This document shows positions 46,060 to 54,159 of a stretch of DNA of 64,000 nucleotides, one piece after another; positions within the stretch are counted from its first letter, which is position 1, and every line of letters starts with the position of its first letter. The translations under genes were made by a program, and so were the position numbers. This DNA comes from Clostridia bacterium (GTDB lineage Bacteria; Bacillota; Clostridia; Oscillospirales; Acutalibacteraceae). Under the pieces are notes generated by a model. It was given only the letters and a program-made list of their open reading frames with translations. It had not been told where the DNA came from and searched no databases. Location: assembly GCA_017441385.1 (NCBI GenBank), contig JAFRXY010000090.1, forward strand, positions 1 through 64,000, given 5' to 3'.

Positions 46060-46166
46060 TTACGGAATACCTGTCCTTTCATTTTGAATGAAAATTCCTT
46101 CGACTTAGTGTATGCATATCAGGGCGGTTTTAGACAGGCTTGTCTGAAAAATAAATGAAAAAACAC

Positions 46167-46195
46167 TTGCATTCATTCAAATCATATGGTATAAT
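46167..46195 (+). promoter_or_regulatory. Promoter of rpsB-tsf
   Basis: TTGCAT, 17-nt spacer, TATAAT, with an A/T-rich upstream flank. The predicted start is near 46,202. Confidence 0.88.
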
Positions 46196-46207
46196 AGTTC
46201 AGAAATT

Positions 46208-46246
46208 CGCACGCCGGGCTGTGAAAGACACGGTGCGGGCTTTTTT
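46208..46246 (+). promoter_or_regulatory. Terminator-like hairpin at the 5' end of the rpsB leader
   Basis: CGCAC/GTGCG and inner GTG/CAC pairing, then GGGCTTTTTTG. It begins only about 6 nt after the predicted start of transcription and 87 nt or more before rpsB. The layout suggests attenuation or S2-dependent control. Confidence 0.6.
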
Positions 46247-46332
46247 GTCCGTCTGCTTTCATTTGCCTAAATTTTTATTTCACACTGGGCTTAAAGCATC
46301 GGCGGAGGTATTAACCGGGAGGAATTTTCACT

Positions 46333-47067
46333 ATGGCAGTAGCATCTATGAAACAGCTGCTTGAAGCAGGCGTCCACTTCGGACACCAGACCAGACGCTG
46401 GAACCCGAAAATGGCTGAGTACATTTTCACCGAGCGCAACGGCATCTACATCATCGACCTTCAGAAGACGGTCAGAAAGCTCGACGAAGCCTACATGTTC
46501 GTCAGAAGCGTTGCCGAGAACGGCGATTCCGTCCTCTTCGTCGGCACCAAAAAGCAGGCGCAGGAGTCTATCAGAGAGGAAGCGCTCCGCTGCGATTCCT
46601 ACTTTGTCAATGAAAGATGGCTGGGCGGCATGCTCACCAACTTCACCACCATCCGCCGCAGAATCGCCCGTCTGAACCAGCTCAATACCATGGCTGCCGA
46701 CGGCACATTCGACAGACTACCCAAGAAGGAAGTCATTAAGTTCAATCTCGAGATTGAAAAGCTCGAAAAATTCCTCGGCGGTATAAAGACCATGACCAAG
46801 CTCCCCGGCGCGCTCTTCGTGGTTGACCCCCGCAAGGAGAAGATCGCCGTTTCCGAAGCCAAGAAGCTCGGCATTCCGGTGGTCGCGATTGTCGATACCA
46901 ACTGCGATCCCGATGATATCGACTACGTTATCCCCGGCAACGACGACGCTATCCGCGCTGTCAAGCTGATTTCTTCCGTCATCGCCAACGCCGTTCTCGA
47001 AGGCAGACAGGGCGAGCAGGTGGAAGCTGAGGCTGCCGAAGCCGCTCAGGAAGAAGCCGCTGAGTAA
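46333..47067 (+). CDS. rpsB: 30S ribosomal protein S2
   Basis: 244 residues: [55 protein letters not shown] and [20 protein letters not shown], all diagnostic. The C-terminus is a short Ala/Glu tail. GGGAGGAA lies upstream of the ATG. First gene of the rpsB-tsf operon. Confidence 0.98.
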   Translation: MAVASMKQLLEAGVHFGHQTRRWNPKMAEYIFTERNGIYIIDLQKTVRKLDEAYMFVRSVAENGDSVLFVGTKKQAQESIREEALRCDSYFVNERWLGGMLTNFTTIRRRIARLNQLNTMAADGTFDRLPKKEVIKFNLEIEKLEKFLGGIKTMTKLPGALFVVDPRKEKIAVSEAKKLGIPVVAIVDTNCDPDDIDYVIPGNDDAIRAVKLISSVIANAVLEGRQGEQVEAEAAEAAQEEAAE

Positions 47068-47125
47068 TCAAATATTCTGTATCTTTGAATGAATGATAAT
47101 CTTACTATAACAGGAGGAATTTCAC

Positions 47126-48049
47126 ATGGCATTTACAGCTGCTGATGTTAAAAATTTAAGAGAAATGACCGGCTGCGGCATGATGGACTGCAAGAAGGCA
47201 CTCACCGAAGCAGACGGCAATATGGATAAGGCTGTTGACATTCTCCGCGAGAAAGGTCTCGCCGCTTCCCAGAAGAAGGCAGGCAGAATCGCCGCCGAAG
47301 GCACCGTTTACGCCCTTGTCGAGGGCAATACAGGCGTCGTCATCGAAGTCAACGCCGAAACCGACTTCGTCGCCAAGAACGCTGAATTCATGGCTTTCGT
47401 TGACACCTGCGCCAAGACCGTCATCGCCGAGAATCCCGCTGACGTGGCAGCTCTGCTTGCCTGCAAGGCTGCCGGCAGCGAAGCCACCATCGACGAAATG
47501 CTCAAGGAGAAAATCCTTGTCATCGGCGAGAACATCAAGATCCGCCGCTTCGAGAAGTACGAAGGCCCCGTTGTCACCTACATCCACGGCGGCGGCAGAA
47601 TCGGCGTTATGGTCAAGTTCGACACCACCGAGGAAGTCGCGGCAAAGCCTGAATTCACCGAGTTCGGCAAGGACATCGCCATGCAGATCGCCGCTCTTAA
47701 TCCCAAGTACCGCGCTCCCGAAGATCTTCCCGCGGAAGAACTGGAGAAGGAAAAGGCCATTCTCATGGAGCAGATTCACAACGATCCCAAGAATGCCAAG
47801 AAGCCGGCTAAGATCATCGAGGAGAAGATTCTCCCCGGCCGCGTCAACAAGCTCTTTGAGGAAATCTGCCTTGTCAAGCAGGCATTCGTCAAGGACGGCG
47901 ACATCAATGTCGAAACCTATGTGGCCAACACCGCAAAGGCTCTCGGCGGCGACATCAAGATCGTTTCCTTTGTCCGCTTTGAGAAGGGCGAAGGCCTTGA
48001 GAAGAGAGAAGACAACTTCGCTGACGAAGTGGCAAGCATGATCAAATAA
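47126..48049 (+). CDS. tsf: Elongation factor Ts
   Basis: Nucleotide exchange factor for EF-Tu, 307 residues. N-terminal UBA-like domain with VKNLREMTGCGMMDCKKALT; core with EVNAETDFVAKN (the TDFV contact) and YIHGGGRIGVMVKF. AGGAGG precedes the ATG and a terminator follows. Confidence 0.98.
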   Translation: MAFTAADVKNLREMTGCGMMDCKKALTEADGNMDKAVDILREKGLAASQKKAGRIAAEGTVYALVEGNTGVVIEVNAETDFVAKNAEFMAFVDTCAKTVIAENPADVAALLACKAAGSEATIDEMLKEKILVIGENIKIRRFEKYEGPVVTYIHGGGRIGVMVKFDTTEEVAAKPEFTEFGKDIAMQIAALNPKYRAPEDLPAEELEKEKAILMEQIHNDPKNAKKPAKIIEEKILPGRVNKLFEEICLVKQAFVKDGDINVETYVANTAKALGGDIKIVSFVRFEKGEGLEKREDNFADEVASMIK

Positions 48050-48079
48050 TTGATTGTCACGCTGGCTTTTTAAATAATC

Positions 48080-48120
48080 AATCCCCCTGTTTCCGGTTTT
48101 TCACCGAAAACAGGGGGATT
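48080..48120 (+). terminator. Terminator between convergent tsf and cysS
   Basis: Perfect AATCCCCCTGTTT/AAACAGGGGGATT stem with a further CCGG/CCGA-type inner pairing; TTTG follows on the plus strand. It can serve both directions. Confidence 0.82.
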
Positions 48121-48148
48121 TGTTTGGAGTTGGAGCATTATCTGTTGA

Positions 48149-49555
48149 TCAGTTTCTGTGCCATTTCACGCCCTGAGGGGTATCTTCCAGAATAATGCCC
48201 TGCGCTTTCAGCTCGTCGCGTATGCGGTCGGCTTCGGCAAAATTCTTTGCCTTGCGGGCCGCCTGACGCTGCTGAATCAGTGCTTCGATCTCACTGTCGA
48301 GGTCATTGGACTTGCGGTTGTAGAGAAGACCCATCACGCCTGTCAGCTCGTTGTAAAGATCCAGCGCGAACTGCGCAAGCTCTTTGGAATGGGTTGATGA
48401 CGCGCCGAGATAGGTGTTGATATCACGGGCCAGATCGAAGATCGCGGAAACCGCTCCGGCAGTGTTGAAATCTTCTTCCATCGAGTCGATGAAATGCTGT
48501 TTGTGGGAGAGAAGCTGCTCTTTGATTGTGTCCTCCCCCTCCTGCCAGCCGGAAGGAGCCTTGGAGAGATAGAATTCCACGTTTTCAAGGGCGGTGTACA
48601 GGCGGGCCAGCGCCGACTTGTTCTGCTCAATGATGTCTACGGAATAATTGATCGGGCTTCTGTACTGGCTGGAAAGCATGAAAAGACGGATCGGCTCGTA
48701 GCCGAAGGCCTCGCCCACATCACGCACAGTGAAGAAATTACCCAGCGACTTGCTCATCTTCTGGTTATCCACATTGATGAAGCCGTTGTGCATCCAGTAC
48801 AACGCAAAAGGCTTCCCGGTAGCGCACTCGGACTGCGCAATTTCATTCTCATGATGGGGAAAAATCAAATCCTGTCCGCCGCAGTGAATGTCGATGGTTT
48901 CGCCTAAAAGGGCAAGATTCATGGCGGAGCATTCGATGTGCCAGCCGGGTCGGCCCTTGCCCCACGGCGAATCCCAGTAGGGTTCGCCTTCCTTGGCAGC
49001 CTTCCAGAGCGCGAAGTCGGCGCGGTCGCGCTTGATGTCGCCGGCATCGACGCGTTCACTGGCCCCGGCCACCAGTTCCTCCAGAGGAAGATGGGAGAGC
49101 TTGCCGTAGTCCGGGAAGGTTCTGACACTGAAATAAACGTCCCCCTGCGCTTCATACGCATGTCCGTTTTCCACCAGCGTGGAGATGATTTCAATGATCT
49201 TGTCGATGTTTTCGGTCGCCTTCGGGTGGATATTGGCTGGCTTGACGCCGAGCGCCTTGACGTCCTTCCAGTATTCCTCTATGTAGCGTTCCGAAATGAC
49301 TTTATAATCCACCCCTTCGGCCTTTGCCTTGTTGATGATCTTGTCGTCCACATCGGTGAAATTCTGCACGAACGTCACCTTCATTCCCCGCCACTCAAAG
49401 TAACGGCGCAGGGTATCAAAGGTAATGATGGGACGCGCGTTGCCGATATGAATCAGATTATAGACGGTCGGGCCGCAGGCGTACATTTTCACTTGATTGG
49501 CAACCTGCGGCACAAACTCCTCCGTTTTCCTCGTAAGCGTATTGAATATTCTCAT
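48149..49555 (-). CDS. cysS: Cysteinyl-tRNA synthetase
   Basis: Class I synthetase charging tRNA-Cys, 468 residues. KMYACGPTVYNLIHIGNARP holds the first zinc ligand and the HIGN motif; IECSAMNLALLGETIDIHCG, GGQDLIFPHHENE provide further zinc ligands, and KMSKSLGNFFTV is the KMSKS loop. Last gene of the T-box-led operon, 105 bp after cysE; that gap contains an A/T-rich repeat and a GGGCGAAGCCC palindrome. Confidence 0.97.
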   Translation of the reverse strand: MRIFNTLTRKTEEFVPQVANQVKMYACGPTVYNLIHIGNARPIITFDTLRRYFEWRGMKVTFVQNFTDVDDKIINKAKAEGVDYKVISERYIEEYWKDVKALGVKPANIHPKATENIDKIIEIISTLVENGHAYEAQGDVYFSVRTFPDYGKLSHLPLEELVAGASERVDAGDIKRDRADFALWKAAKEGEPYWDSPWGKGRPGWHIECSAMNLALLGETIDIHCGGQDLIFPHHENEIAQSECATGKPFALYWMHNGFINVDNQKMSKSLGNFFTVRDVGEAFGYEPIRLFMLSSQYRSPINYSVDIIEQNKSALARLYTALENVEFYLSKAPSGWQEGEDTIKEQLLSHKQHFIDSMEEDFNTAGAVSAIFDLARDINTYLGASSTHSKELAQFALDLYNELTGVMGLLYNRKSNDLDSEIEALIQQRQAARKAKNFAEADRIRDELKAQGIILEDTPQGVKWHRN

Positions 49556-49601
49556 AAAAATTTTTCCTCCAAATACATTCCAAGGGCGAAGCCCTTCCTC
49601 A

Positions 49602-49633
49602 ATTATTCATTATTCATTATTCTCTATTCATTT
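49602..49633. repeat. Short A/T-rich dispersed repeat, copy 2
   Basis: attattcattattcattatt followed by ctctattcattt, inside the cysE-cysS gap. It is the inverted version of the sequence near 29,073-29,110. Confidence 0.6.
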
Positions 49634-49660
49634 AGCGGCTTTACGGACGTAAAGCCGCGC

Positions 49661-50323
49661 TCATATTCCTCCGCCGTCGGTGTTTTCCAGACCGCCCATG
49701 TCGAGCTTTTTCTGGAGACGGACAATTTCGTTCTGAAGCCGGCAGATATCCTGCGCAACCGGATCGGTGTAATGAATCTGGTCGAGGTCGCAGGCGGGAA
49801 TGGACTGTCCCGCGACGCGTACCACCCTTGCGGGGACTCCGACGGCCGTCGCGTCGGACGGCACTTCATTCAGCACCACCGCCCCCGCGGCAATTCTGGC
49901 GTTGTCCCCTACCGTGAAGGGGCCAAGCACCTTCGCGCCGGAACCTATCAGGACATTGTTTCCGATGGTAGGATGACGTTTGCCGGTGTCCTTTCCCGTG
50001 CCTCCGAGCGTGACGCCCTGATAAATCGTGCAGCCGTCGCCCACTTCGGCGGTTTCTCCTATGACAACGCCCATTCCGTGATCGATCAGCACTCCCCTGC
50101 CTATCCTGGCGGCGGGATGAATCTCAATGCCGGTTCTTCTCTTGGCGCGTTCACTGATCCAGCGCGCCAGCAATTTCAGATTGTGGCGGAAACACCAATT
50201 CGCCCTGCGGTGAGACATGAGCGCCTTGTAACCCGGATAGAGCAGTCTGACTTCAATGGCACTGCGTGCGGCGGGATCTCTTTCCATGATGGCCCTGATC
50301 AGATCCTGACGGTAACTGGACAT
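49661..50323 (-). CDS. cysE: Serine O-acetyltransferase
   Basis: Makes O-acetylserine, the carbon acceptor for cysteine synthesis. 220 residues: N-terminal helical domain, then a left-handed beta-helix with hexapeptides. IEIHPAARIGRGVLIDHGMG contains the catalytic His region; VVIGETAEVGDGCTIYQGVT, LGGTGKDTGKRHPTIGNNV is the acetyl-CoA site. The tail forms a short coiled segment (RLQNEIVRLQKKL). Short Gram-positive type. Second gene of the Cys T-box operon. Confidence 0.96.
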   Translation of the reverse strand: MSSYRQDLIRAIMERDPAARSAIEVRLLYPGYKALMSHRRANWCFRHNLKLLARWISERAKRRTGIEIHPAARIGRGVLIDHGMGVVIGETAEVGDGCTIYQGVTLGGTGKDTGKRHPTIGNNVLIGSGAKVLGPFTVGDNARIAAGAVVLNEVPSDATAVGVPARVVRVAGQSIPACDLDQIHYTDPVAQDICRLQNEIVRLQKKLDMGGLENTDGGGI

Positions 50324-50362
50324 ACTTCATCAGCTCCTACAATCAATTCAAAATCGTCCGGC

Positions 50363-51277
50363 TCAGCGTGACGACCGCTTCATCAGTTCTTCAAAGATAG
50401 AAAGCTCGGCAGCAAGCGCGGAAATCATAGGGCCGTTTTCGATCTTTGAAGGATAGGTTTTCAGCAGAGCGGCGCGGTGATTCTCCGGAAGAAGATCTAT
50501 GCTGTGCATGTAATCCTCCGTAATTCCGTTGGCCTCGCATATCAATTTGATCAGCAGCGTGCGAAGTTCGCCCATGATTTCACATGCGTAAATCGAAGAA
50601 CCGCCGGAAATCGCGTGTTTTGCCACATTTACCCGGCCGTAGAAATAATTCCATATGTCCCTGTCCGGCTTTTCCTTCTCGGGTTCATGAACGGGTGCAG
50701 GAGCGGCGGCGACAACCGGCGCGGGAACGACCGGTTCGGGAGCGACTTCCGGTTCAGGCTCCGGCTGTGGTTCTGCCGTTGCGCCCGGCTCATCGGCTGT
50801 ATCGGCGGATGTATCGTCAAAATCGTCCTCGAAATCATCTGAGAACTCACTTTCCGGCTTGGGTTGATCGGTAGTCGGATCGGCATTTTTCCTTGACGAA
50901 GGAGAATAACAGCCCATGGCCGCCCCGTTTTTATCCAGATAGGGCACCCACCATTCAAAAGAGGGAAGATTGTTTTCATTGCAGAAGACAACCTGGGCTT
51001 TCAGTCCGTTTTCAAATTCATAATTCACCGACGTGCGGTTGTCGGCTTCACTCTTCTGAATGTCGGTCGGTCTGAGGAATTCCCTGATAAGGAAATTCAA
51101 ATCCGAAATCGCCTTCGGGAGCGCAGCGTCATCCGCCGCGGCAACCACAAAGAAAATCTCGCCGGGAGTATATTCATCATGGCCGGTCAGCACAAACAGG
51201 GAAACCCCCTCAATCTTGCGTACCATCACATTCAGCTTTTTCGCCATAACGGCGCGTGCCTTCATTAAATCACTCAT
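50363..51277 (-). CDS. Unknown protein, first gene of the Cys T-box operon
   Basis: 304 residues, not recognised. Three parts: an N-terminal alpha/beta domain (about 1-125; GVSLFVLTGHDEYTPGEIFF, ENGLKAQVVFCNE), an acidic and Pro/Glu-rich linker (about 130-205), and a helical C-terminal domain (about 215-304; AISGGSSIYACEIMGELRTL). The arrangement loosely recalls nucleotidyltransferase plus helical C-domain proteins, but no GSxxxG or D-x-D motif is seen. Start ATG 51277 is placed after the T-box terminator with AAAGGA about 11 nt upstream; a longer frame would begin inside the terminator. It is 39 bp from cysE, so it belongs to that operon. Confidence 0.8.
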   Translation of the reverse strand: MSDLMKARAVMAKKLNVMVRKIEGVSLFVLTGHDEYTPGEIFFVVAAADDAALPKAISDLNFLIREFLRPTDIQKSEADNRTSVNYEFENGLKAQVVFCNENNLPSFEWWVPYLDKNGAAMGCYSPSSRKNADPTTDQPKPESEFSDDFEDDFDDTSADTADEPGATAEPQPEPEPEVAPEPVVPAPVVAAAPAPVHEPEKEKPDRDIWNYFYGRVNVAKHAISGGSSIYACEIMGELRTLLIKLICEANGITEDYMHSIDLLPENHRAALLKTYPSKIENGPMISALAAELSIFEELMKRSSR

Positions 51278-51305
51278 TTTTCGTATAATCCTTTCAAACA
51301 AATTG

Positions 51306-51616
51306 ATGAAAAACAAAACGCCTCCGACGCGCCGCAAAAAGCAACCCATCGGAGGCGAAATTTCATTGAATCAATTCCACGGTTCCACTCCTGTTTATCA
51401 CTCGTGCATGCCTTAACGCGGCAAAATCGTGTGCGAATACTTCAACTGTCAAACTGTTACAGTTTTTCCCCGCACATGCGTGATGAAGGGTGCATTCTTC
51501 CGCATGCCGTACACGGAACGCTTGCAGCCGATGACGTTCCGTCTCTGAATGCCGTGCGCACGGATTACTTATCCCTCTGAGCATTTGCTGTTATTATTAT
51601 TTTATTGAGCAGCTTG
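51306..51616 (-). promoter_or_regulatory. T-box riboswitch, Cys (UGC) specifier
   Basis: Transcription-attenuation leader about 310 nt long, on the minus strand. Seen: GAATGCACC in the distal part of stem I, with the specifier UGC at 51,492-51,494. The T-box core GGAGTGGAACCGTGG (51,375-51,391) includes the UGGA bulge that pairs with an NCCA end with U73, as in tRNA-Cys. The terminator CGCCTCCGA/TCGGAGGCG is at 51,319-51,357, with a T-rich tail. GGAG of the T-box can pair with CTCC of the terminator 5' arm to form the antiterminator. Uncharged tRNA-Cys should switch on the downstream [unknown]-cysE-cysS genes. Confidence 0.9.
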
Positions 51617-51622
51617 TAATAC

Positions 51623-51651
51623 ATTATACGCTACTGTTTCAAGTTTTGCAA
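51623..51651 (-). promoter_or_regulatory. Promoter of the Cys T-box operon
   Basis: Minus strand TTGCAA, 17-nt spacer, TATAAT; the transcript starts near 51,616 and enters the T-box leader. Confidence 0.88.
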
Positions 51652-51675
51652 CTGTTATTTTTAACAAAATGACCC

Positions 51676-51894
51676 TCAGTAAATCTTTTCGATTTCACCC
51701 TTTATGCCGTATTTTTTGCGAAAGGCCTCCAAGTCCTGACTGCTTTTGATCAGCATCACATCGGTGAATTTCCCTGTGGCGTTATCACGGAATCCGGCAA
51801 CCTTCTCGCCTGTGCATATACTGCAGCGAATGACCGGAGTCATATGCGCGCTGTCGTATTTTATGTCCGAATGATTCTTTTTAAGAAACGTCAT
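51676..51894 (-). CDS. Small hypothetical protein with CxxC
   Basis: 72 residues, not recognised. A short basic N-terminus precedes CSIC (Cys 24 and 27), then GEKVAGFRDNATGKFTDVML and EAFRKKYGIKGEIEKIY. The pair of Cys could bind a metal only with partners. GGGAGG is 8 nt upstream and a promoter follows, so expression is likely. It is transcribed toward the T-box operon promoter. Confidence 0.72.
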   Translation of the reverse strand: MTFLKKNHSDIKYDSAHMTPVIRCSICTGEKVAGFRDNATGKFTDVMLIKSSQDLEAFRKKYGIKGEIEKIY

Positions 51895-51930
51895 CAGAAT
51901 TCCTCCCTGTTTTGTGCTTGATCCGCTTCC

Positions 51931-51959
51931 ATATTATCACAGTCAACTTAAAAATGCAA
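51931..51959 (-). promoter_or_regulatory. Promoter of the small CxxC gene
   Basis: Minus strand TTGCAT, 17-nt spacer, TAATAT. Confidence 0.68.
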
Positions 51960-52050
51960 TAGATACAGGCTATCAGAACCCGCGGAAGATCATTATATTA
52001 TAAGATTCCATAATTCCCGCAATTAATATATAAAAAAAATGTAAATATCG

Positions 52051-52079
52051 TTGCTTTTTCTTTGGTGGTATGTTATAAT
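52051..52079 (+). promoter_or_regulatory. Promoter of the polysaccharide cluster
   Basis: TTGCTT, 17-nt spacer, TATAAT, 38 bp before the first start codon. No second strong promoter was seen before 62.6 kb. Confidence 0.83.
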
Positions 52080-52116
52080 TAATGAAATCATTTTTTATGA
52101 AGGACGGCGATGGCAG

Positions 52117-52887
52117 ATGAAGAATTACATACACACGGCGGACAAGTCTGCCATACCCACTGTTACAATACTGGGCGTGGAAATCGCCGATATCAATATG
52201 CCTTGGCTCATGCGCTTCACAGATGAGAATCTCAGCGCACTCAGCGGCGACTACATTTGTGTGGCCAATGTGCATACCACGGTGGAGGCTTACGGGAACC
52301 CCGATTTTCTCTCGGTTCAGAACGGCGGAATTATGGCAATTCCGGACGGAGGGCCTCTCTCCGATGAGGGGCGCAAGCGCGGCGCCAAGCAGATCGAACG
52401 CACCACCGGCCCCGATTATATGGGGGAAATCTTCAAGGTTTCCGCACAGAAGGGCTATCGCCATTACTTTTTCGGAAGCACGCCTGAAACGCTTGAAAAG
52501 CTCATCATCAATATCACCCGCGACTTTCCGGGTATATCGGTGGTCGGCTTCTGCTCGCCTCCCTTCCGTGCATTGACCGAGGAAGAAGACAGGGAAATTA
52601 TTGAAAACATATGCAGCGCGGAGCCGGATTTTCTATGGGTCGGATTGGGCGCACCGAAGCAGGAAAACTGGATGGCAGCGCATCAGGGCCGTGTGAAGGG
52701 TCTGATGGTGGGAGTGGGCGCCGGATTCGACTATTTCGCCGGTAACATCTCCCGCGCCCCGGAATATATGCAGAAGCACAATCTGGAATGGCTCTACCGG
52801 CTGATGCAGGAGCCTAAGAGACTTTTCAAGAGATACTTTATTACCAACTCCAAATTCATCTGGAACGCTGTGATCAGAGGAAAGTGA
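52117..52887 (+). CDS. WecG/TagA/CpsF-type glycosyltransferase (GT26)
   Basis: 256 residues. The family adds a second sugar, often ManNAc, to a prenyl-pyrophosphate-GlcNAc acceptor for wall polymers or capsule. Diagnostic: CVANVHTTVEAYGNPDFLSV (contains the catalytic Thr region), PDGGPLSDEGRKRG, YFFGSTPETLEKLI, DFLWVGLGAPKQENWMA and GVGAGFDYFAGNISRAPEYM, near LEWLYRLMQEPKRLFKRYF. ATG 52117 lies about 12 nt after AAGGA; the frame is open further upstream but begins within the promoter. Confidence 0.94.
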   Translation: MKNYIHTADKSAIPTVTILGVEIADINMPWLMRFTDENLSALSGDYICVANVHTTVEAYGNPDFLSVQNGGIMAIPDGGPLSDEGRKRGAKQIERTTGPDYMGEIFKVSAQKGYRHYFFGSTPETLEKLIINITRDFPGISVVGFCSPPFRALTEEEDREIIENICSAEPDFLWVGLGAPKQENWMAAHQGRVKGLMVGVGAGFDYFAGNISRAPEYMQKHNLEWLYRLMQEPKRLFKRYFITNSKFIWNAVIRGK

Positions 52888-52890
52888 CAA

Positions 52891-54159
52891 ATGCCGGACA
52901 ATACAACACTCCGTAACGATAAGAATAAAAAAGCAAAAATTCTGATCGTACATAATCATTATCAGATTCCCGGCGGGGAAGACACCGTTGTGGAAAACGA
53001 AAAAAAGCTCCTCGAAGAAAACGGGCATGAGGTTGTTCTGTATACAAGAAACAACAACGAGATCAAAACCATGAGCCGGCTCAAAAAACTGCTGCTTCCC
53101 ATTATGACAGTCTGCAATCCCCGTTCCGCGCGTGATGTGAAACAAATCATCAAAAGCGAAGGCATTGACATCGTTCATGTCCACAATACGCTGAACCTCA
53201 TTTCCCCCTCTGTTTATTATGCCGCCGTTACATGCGGCGTTCCGGTTGTGCAGACCATACACAATTTCCGTTTCATCTGCCCGGGAGCCGCTCTCTACCG
53301 CGACGGTCATATTTGCGAGGACTGCATTCAAAAAGGGCTGGGCTGCGCAATTAAGCACGGCTGCTATCGAAATTCAAAAGCGCAGACGCTGATTCTGGTA
53401 ATCAGCGTCTTACTTCATAAAGCCGCCGGCATTTACGGCAAACTCAATTATATATGCCTGACCGGATTCAACAGGGAAAAGCTGCTCACTCTCAACGGGA
53501 AGCGGGAGGTCATCCCCCCGTCACAGGTCTTTGTAAAGCCGAATTTTACCTTCTCCCCGCCGTCCGGCATGCAGAAACGGCGTGAAGGACAGGACGGGCC
53601 GATGAGCTTTATTTATGTGGGCAGACTGGACGAGCTCAAGGGCATTCAAACCCTGTTTGAAGCATGGAGCCTGATGGGGGAGGAAGCGCCTCTGCTCAGG
53701 GTATGCGGCAGCGGCCCGATGCAAGACTGGTGCGTGCAACGGTCGCAAGGACTTCATGTGGAAATGAAGGGATTTCTGGACAGTGCGTCGGTCAATCAAC
53801 TGATCGCCGACAGCAGGGCGCTGATCATGCCTACGCTCTGGTATGAGGGATTCGGTATGACGGTGATCGAGGCTTTTTCATGCGGCGTGCCGGTTATCTG
53901 CTCCGATCTGGGGAACGCGGGAAGTCTGGTGGAGGAGGGCGTTACCGGCTGGAAATTCCGGCCGGGGGACGCACAGGCTCTGGCACAGGCGGTACGGAAG
54001 GCCATGGGGGACGGCTCCGGCGTCAGGGACAACGCAAGACGCGTTTTCGCGGAAAAATATTCCCCCGAGGCCAACTACCGCCGTCTGGAAGAAATCTATA
54101 TGGAGGTGCGGCATGCGAATCGGTCTGCTGGTTCTCAGCGTAGGAAATTTCGGAAATAA
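52891..54159 (+). CDS. Glycosyltransferase family 4
   Basis: 422 residues, GT-B fold. N-terminal Rossmann part: ILIVHNHYQIPGGEDTVVEN with the glycine loop. A Cys-rich insert (CEDCIQKGLGCAIKHGCYRN) occurs mid-protein. The donor domain has FIYVGRLDELKGIQTLFEAW, then LIMPTLWYEGFGMTVIEAFS with the E-x7-E motif, and GVPVICSDLGNAGSLVEEG. Sugar and acceptor are unknown. It starts 3 bp after the WecG-type gene and overlaps the next gene by 47 bp. Confidence 0.93.
   Translation: MPDNTTLRNDKNKKAKILIVHNHYQIPGGEDTVVENEKKLLEENGHEVVLYTRNNNEIKTMSRLKKLLLPIMTVCNPRSARDVKQIIKSEGIDIVHVHNTLNLISPSVYYAAVTCGVPVVQTIHNFRFICPGAALYRDGHICEDCIQKGLGCAIKHGCYRNSKAQTLILVISVLLHKAAGIYGKLNYICLTGFNREKLLTLNGKREVIPPSQVFVKPNFTFSPPSGMQKRREGQDGPMSFIYVGRLDELKGIQTLFEAWSLMGEEAPLLRVCGSGPMQDWCVQRSQGLHVEMKGFLDSASVNQLIADSRALIMPTLWYEGFGMTVIEAFSCGVPVICSDLGNAGSLVEEGVTGWKFRPGDAQALAQAVRKAMGDGSGVRDNARRVFAEKYSPEANYRRLEEIYMEVRHANRSAGSQRRKFRK

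Noticed and set aside
46081-46145. CATACACT and an AGACA/TGTCT palindrome upstream of the S11 carboxypeptidase, considered as a sigma-E promoter and operator
   Set aside because: No matching -35 at the right distance, and the palindrome is short and imperfect.
51363-51584. 73-codon minus-strand frame upstream of the cysteine operon
   Set aside because: It lies wholly inside the T-box RNA; its sequence is explained by RNA structure, and no ribosome site is present.
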